Positions 58,651-64,000 of a stretch of 64,000 bases of DNA are shown here, in pieces (position 1 is the stretch's first letter; each line of letters starts with the position of its first letter). The notes below the pieces were generated by a model. The model had not been told where the DNA came from. It searched no databases and saw only the letters and a list, made by a program, of their open reading frames with translations. The position numbers and the translations under genes were made by a program. Origin of the DNA: Lateolabrax maculatus (lineage: Eukaryota; Chordata; Actinopteri; Acropomatiformes; Lateolabracidae); contig CM062213.1 of the NCBI GenBank assembly GCA_031216445.1, positions 11,843,501 to 11,907,500 on the forward strand, in the 5' to 3' direction.

Positions 58651-61600
58651 ATATCAACTAAAATGGGTGCTACAATAGAATAACTTTGAATTCCTATAGC
58701 TAAACATTATTACTAGTGATAGTGATAACTATTAGGGTTAGTGTCTCGATCAGATATGGAATTTGACATTCTGGCACTTTCCTTGAGTATTTTCACTTTT
58801 TGAGATGCCCAGTCCAATGCCATTCAGAGTTAAATGTTTTTATGCTAACCTTTATCTGGTGACTGTGGACTCTAGTTACTCTGCAGAATAAGGTTTTTAT
58901 GTACATGCAAAACCTGTCCTGAGTTGTTGAGAAAACATTCTCACCACAAATCCATTTAGTAGCTGTTCTGGTGCTTTCAATCATATCACGTATCTTCATC
59001 AGCGGATGGAATTTGTCCGGTTTGTGGATGTTTAAATTTCCATTTTCTTTTTGTCCATGTTGACTTAAAAGCTGAAGTTAATTTAAACTTCTACAATGCA
59101 GTTGTCATAACTGGGCAAAACCCATCTGCTTATAAAACTACTTAATGGACCTTGCTGTGAGATTGTTTTCTTCTCCAAGATCAAAAATGAACTTTGAACC
59201 CACGTCATGAGTTCATTGATAGAGTTTATACAACGCGAAAGTATAGATCAACTAAAATATTAAAATGTTTGTATGCCTTTTTAATATGTCATAGTAGGAA
59301 AAAAGCACAGGTGTAAATAATAAAATTAATGTTGGCTTCCATTTACCTGCTTCATGTTAAGGGTCCTGGTTTTGTACATGGAGGTTCAGTGTCACACTGC
59401 CATGTCTTACTGGGATATGGAATAGAACTGAGCCATCGTTAATGTTATTAGTAGCTGTGCATTTCCTACCATGACAGGTCAAATTCTCTGCTGTGAAAAT
59501 GGCTTATTGCTAGTAGTATCATAGTAGAATCATATTTAGGAATGTTTTATTGCTGAAAGATGTAGATATTTACTTAGGTGACATTTTGAATGCAGGCTTC
59601 TTAGCCACTAAGGAGCATTTTTTTTCACTGTGATATTGCTACTTTTTCTTAAAGGTCCAACCAATCTGTAATTTCTTGACCGCATACATTTTAGGGATAT
59701 TTTTGTCTGTTGTACAGATAGAAAATCATAATTTTGTGTCATTTTTTTCTTCTTTTAAATCTTAATTGTTTATATTTTTCACAATCTTTTCCGTGTGTCT
59801 TGGTGCAGCTGTTGTTCTTCCGCTGGCAGTGGCTCCAAATGACGGCCCTGGTGACGCATTTTGCGCAAAAAGACGGCGCTGGAGGCGTAAAAACAACAGC
59901 TGTGCCCAGAAACACAGAGAAGATCGGCAACAACTGTAGGCATTTTTCACACTCTTTCCCTAACTCGGATAGATAGAGGTACAGTTGAAAATCAGCAAAT
60001 TTTCCCTTTAAGTAAAGGATTTGAGATTTTTTCAGCACAGGCCTGAACAACAACCCTGTGACCACAGAATGATTCTATAAGTTACCAAAGTGTAAAGTAG
60101 AAGCAAACAATGACAGCTAAGGTGAGAGGTAGATTTCTTTTTATATACACACACTCACACATGTTAGAAGATGTAACACTGCATACATCACACCGGTGCA
60201 CAAAGCTTCCCACTTTTTCTTCTCCAGTTGGCATTTTTTGCCAGGTTTGAGACATCATGCACATCATTCCCCAGGAAAGCTGGGTAAGGAACACGTTCAG
60301 AGACAGAATCAAACTTCAACTGAACAAGACAAAGAAAGAAGCTCTGTCTAGGAGATCACAATGCGGTATCACCATGCAGTACGTACAGCAGCTGAGCACT
60401 GCAGTTTGAGGATCAGGATGCTTGGAATGCAGCGGTTTATCAATTCCTTGCAAATTGGGCCAAAAGACATTGAAATTCCTCCCAATGCCTCTCTACCCCC
60501 CACACCCGCACCCCACCCTCCCACTCTCTGTAACTTGTCTCTTCCTGCCTCTTCAGTCCTATAAACAACTACAGTACAATCAAAAATAAAAACACATCTG
60601 TTTTACTCCTGAACGTTGCCTAGCAGGGAATGTATTTCATTAAAAAAGGTAAGACAGTAGAAATAATGAGTGGTTGTGGGGAAATCATTTTCTATTCATA
60701 CCATTTATTGAATGTCTCTCACCAGGTGTGCTGGTGCAGTGTCAGTCACAGCAGGGAGCCATGGTGTTACTAAGGAGTCTGGAAAGTAGTGCAGAGTGGT
60801 AGTGTATAACATTATACTGTATCTTAATGTATAGTACAGGATATGGACACAATGTAATCACATGTAAAGTGTAATGCAAACAAATTCTATAATGTATCCC
60901 TGCAAAAGAAATGCTGCTGCCCTTGTGAAGCTTTGAATATTCATTTTTTTTGTTGCATAGCTGTCTCAGATGTCGACTCTGCTCAACTATAATGTTAAAG
61001 GCTGCATTTCGTGCTGTTGTTGCACTGGAGTTTATTGCTGTAAAGTGTAGCTATTATTAGATAATAGACAACAAAATAATCATATACATAAACACAAATT
61101 ATAAACATTACCATAACCAATAGCACCCTGACACTGTCTCAATAACAACAATTTAAGCTTTAAGAGAGTAGTATTATGGATAAAGGCACTTTTCAAATGT
61201 TTGGTACTGGATTGCATTAGATTGTCCAGGTGTTTTTGTTTACCCATTTTATAGGATATACATTTTTGTGGTCTGATCAGCAAAATATACAATATGCAAT
61301 GACTTGACAAAGAAATCTCAACAAAAGAAAATGTTGTGTAATACAGTGTTCATTGTTGGTAGAATTTTAAAGTTAGTATGAAGCCTAAAAACGAGAGTTA
61401 GGAAGCTGACTTAGAATAAAGAATAAAGAAGGCTATACACTTTCAATAGATGCCTACTGCAAAAACTCATTCAACGAGACAAACAAATCATTTCAATATA
61501 TCTCATTGAGTGATGCTGCTGTGCTGATACACAAATAATGTGTGCCATATACAGTTTGGTTAATTTATGAGTTGCATATGAAATAACTGTCAAATCACTA

Positions 61601-63699
61601 TACAGTCACTATGTTGCATAAAGTGAGCTTTCAGCACATCTATCCTGACTTATTGCATTACAGAAGCTAGGTTACTGAAGATACAGATCAGGTGCACCAG
61701 CTAAATTTAAACAGAATTAGATGATCCTTGCTGGAGAACACAGCCCAGCTGGCTATAGTGGGCTGGGACTTTAAATGCAGTGAGTTATGGTGTAATAATT
61801 AAACCAGTGTCCCAGATTTAGTCTCTGGCACTTCTCATTGCAAAATATTTTGGTATATGCAAAATTCAGCATGTAGTGTCTCAGCTGGATTCATGACCCA
61901 GTTCATACTGTTTGTCCACTTAAAGCCCCAGACTGTGACTACAGCCTGGTGCACTGTGTGAAACTCACATTTGAATGACAGGATTTAAAGTAGATAGGAT
62001 GGATTTGTAAAAACTTTAGGGACAAATAATTCTTTTTAAAAATGTATTTTTGTAATGTTTATTTATCCTGTTTTTTAGGATAACCTATACATTGAATTTC
62101 TAAATAATTAAGTGTCATCTAAAAAGTCAGTAGAAGTCTAAATGTACATTATTTTTAGAATGCCTTTTAATATAAACTCTGATATGTTTGTGTTATATGT
62201 ATACAATAATGAGCTAATATTTATTTGAATATATATTGTACATACTGTATCATATGTGTCATAGAAAAAACAGCTTTAATTCATTCTGAAGTGGTACACC
62301 CGCCATTGCTAGCTCAGCAGATGACACACACAAGCTGGCTGACTACTACTTCCTTGTTGGTGGGAAACCAAGAGTGAAACTCTGGCTCTCTTTGTCCTCA
62401 CAAATAATTCAACTAAAGTAAATTATGTTCCTGCAAAATCTTTGATGACTAGCAACTGATTTCATAAACAAAATTATTAAACATCCAGTCAAAATATATT
62501 TTGTCACTCTTTCACCTCTTCACCATCTTCCAGCACACACAAGGCAGTAGACAGACACCTCAACCTCAGAGAGACAGCCAATCCATTTCATTTCATTAAT
62601 TTAGAAACAGAAAAAATGCATAAGAAAATAAAGCATGACAGTTATCAGGGTCAGTCTTTTAGTCAGTCTGTTACAAATAAACTGGTACTTTCCAAACTGC
62701 TTCCCCATCAAGGATCTGAGCTAGAATAGTATTTCCAAATATGAAACATTAGTGAGAGATCCATATAACAACCTTGTTGTCTTCCACTTTGCCAGATCTG
62801 AATGCCATTGAATCTCTTGAGCCACATAATGCAAGTTAGAGAAGTTAGAGTGGGATTATTTGAATTAATTTAAGGGGATTATGGACCACGCTCTAGCTCC
62901 CTCGAGGTATAATGGATTTATCCTCCAATGATATGGCCGCATCATTTTAGTTCATATTTATTTTTATTTATTTTTCACTTCACTATTATTTGTAGACTCA
63001 TCATACCATGGATAATGTTGGAAATCTAACACTTATACAAACAATATGCATGCTATACAACAACTGAATGAGCTCTCAGTTTGAGTCAAGCTCTTAAAGT
63101 TAAAGTTCAAACTAAGATCAGTGTAGTACCTGAGACACTCGCATCCTAAAAAGTTGCCTTCAAGTACACTTGGAGTTTACTTATGATACTCTGGACAGCT
63201 TGTTCTCCCAGGTTGGTTTTACTGTAGCAGCTTGAGAAAATCAATTTTGGGCCTTGGGATTAGAACCTAGGCAACATTAAAGTCCAAGTCAGCTAAGGTG
63301 CTCCTGTCTCTGACTAAGAAATTTAGAGGTATCTTACTATAAGTCTGTATCCCACAGCTGTACATGTGCACATTTTGTGGGAGGAGGGGGCTGAAACATT
63401 CGATTGACTGACCAACAGAGTGACTCATACTAGCTGTTAGTCACAGCTAAAAACGCTCTTTTACAAATAGAGTGCTGGTGGGAAACGATTTACTACTGCT
63501 AAACACTCAAAGTTATAAATGTACCCGTAAAGGACAACCTTAAAGCACAACACAGCAATAACACAGCAGAGAAACAAGCTGTAAACACAACATTGATATT
63601 ATATCACCTTATAGAGTTGAAGTTAAATGTGATAGTAAACTGTTGCTTATTAACGCAGCAGACACATAGACTGACATTAGTATTAATTTTGACTCTTTC

Positions 63700-63890
63700 T
63701 GGCCACCCGACAAATGTAAGTCCAAAATTAACTCTCCTTTTAGCTCTGTTTTGGTCTCCACCAACTCTTGAGGGTAATATCTGGCTCTTTAGCTGCTAAA
63801 TGCCCCACTATGTTCACCAGCTAGTCTCTAATATTTCCTGTCTGCCGTTTGGTGCTGGGCAGGTAGAGTGCAGTGGGTTTATCTACAAAA
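63700..63890 (+). repeat. Dispersed teleost repeat (CACCAACTCTTGAG family), best copy
   Basis: It carries CTTTCTGGCCACCCGACAAA, CTCCACCAACTCTTGAGGGT, AATATCTGGCTCTTTAGCTG, CACCAGCTAGTCTCTAATAT and TGGTGCTGGGCAGGTAGAGT. Related copies are at 38867-39010 and 35278-35360. The 68-codon frame across it is a chance frame. Confidence 0.65.
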
Positions 63891-64000
63891 GGGGGGACTG
63901 AACTAAAATATCAAAGTTGAGGGTCATTAAACCAAAACAATGAGGTGAAACATGCTAAAATGCTCTGTGAAGATAAGGGGAATTGCAGAGTTCTGCAGTT

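Larger units (their letters stand above)
54466..64000 (-). other. bsn: bsn intron 2 (part), upstream sequence
   Basis: Zinc finger 1 is cut at the start of exon 3, so the preceding exon must lie upstream on the minus strand. I searched the frames here for the Cys-rich first half of finger 1 and did not find it, so the intron is at least 9.5 kb and leaves the window. It holds dispersed repeats (54546-54905, 58371-58650, 63700-63890) and short TG/CA runs (58063-58080, 58287-58306). No nested gene is supported. Confidence 0.7.

Noticed and set aside
1..64000. CRISPR arrays, operons, bacterial mobile elements or a defence system
   Set aside because: The DNA is plainly vertebrate (large introns, GT-AG splicing, microsatellites, fish repeats). 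No regularly spaced repeats or prokaryotic gene organisation were seen.

Overview
The window is vertebrate nuclear DNA, almost certainly from a ray-finned (probably percomorph) fish. Its main content is the 3' two thirds of one very large neuronal gene on the minus strand, bassoon (bsn), which encodes a giant scaffold protein of the presynaptic active zone. Eight coding exons (called exons 3 to 10 here, on the assumption that two lie upstream) run from about 54.5 kb down to 17.9 kb. All join with GT-AG splice sites and consistent phases. Together they encode about 3,799 residues and the natural stop. The gene name rests on long stretches I recognise as Bassoon: split double zinc fingers, the LRQLRLQEELERD coiled coil, the KVKRTLPSPPPEE segment, the AYHLGQEETDWF junction, the C-terminal glutamine tract and the LGKKFTSLW end. 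Piccolo is excluded because no PDZ or C2 exons follow. I cannot tell which teleost paralogue (bsna or bsnb) this is. The fish assignment rests on the gene sequence and on several dispersed repeats that I remember as common in percomorph genomes.

Layout from left to right: 1-2.7 kb is AT-rich and featureless; 2.7-4.3 kb is GC-rich and CpG-bearing, with clustered T tracts, and looks like a promoter; 4.3-12.4 kb is repeat-bearing intergenic DNA; 12.4-15.8 kb is a likely long 3' UTR or terminal exon on the minus strand, with Pumilio-type sites, two stem-loops and a TG microsatellite; 15.7-17.55 kb holds small splice-bounded blocks beyond the bsn stop, one of which looks coding and membrane-spanning; 17.87-30.67 kb holds the clustered exons 10 to 5; 32.1-32.9 kb is exon 4; 33-53.6 kb is a 20.6 kb intron; 53.6-54.5 kb is exon 3; 54.5-64 kb is the upstream intron, which continues out of the window. 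The N-terminal exons (start codon, first half of zinc finger 1) are not here.

The least explained part is the region just after the bsn stop codon. A donor lies only 15 bases past the TGA and is followed by several short acceptor/donor-bounded blocks whose frames can be joined openly. They may be a spliced 3' UTR, a separate small membrane-protein gene, or an extended C-terminus. Other points worth a look are a duplicated hairpin-bearing element shared by the 3' UTR region and intron 3, lineage-variable repeats inside Bassoon, and the apparent shift of dynein-light-chain-type TQT motifs compared with mammals.
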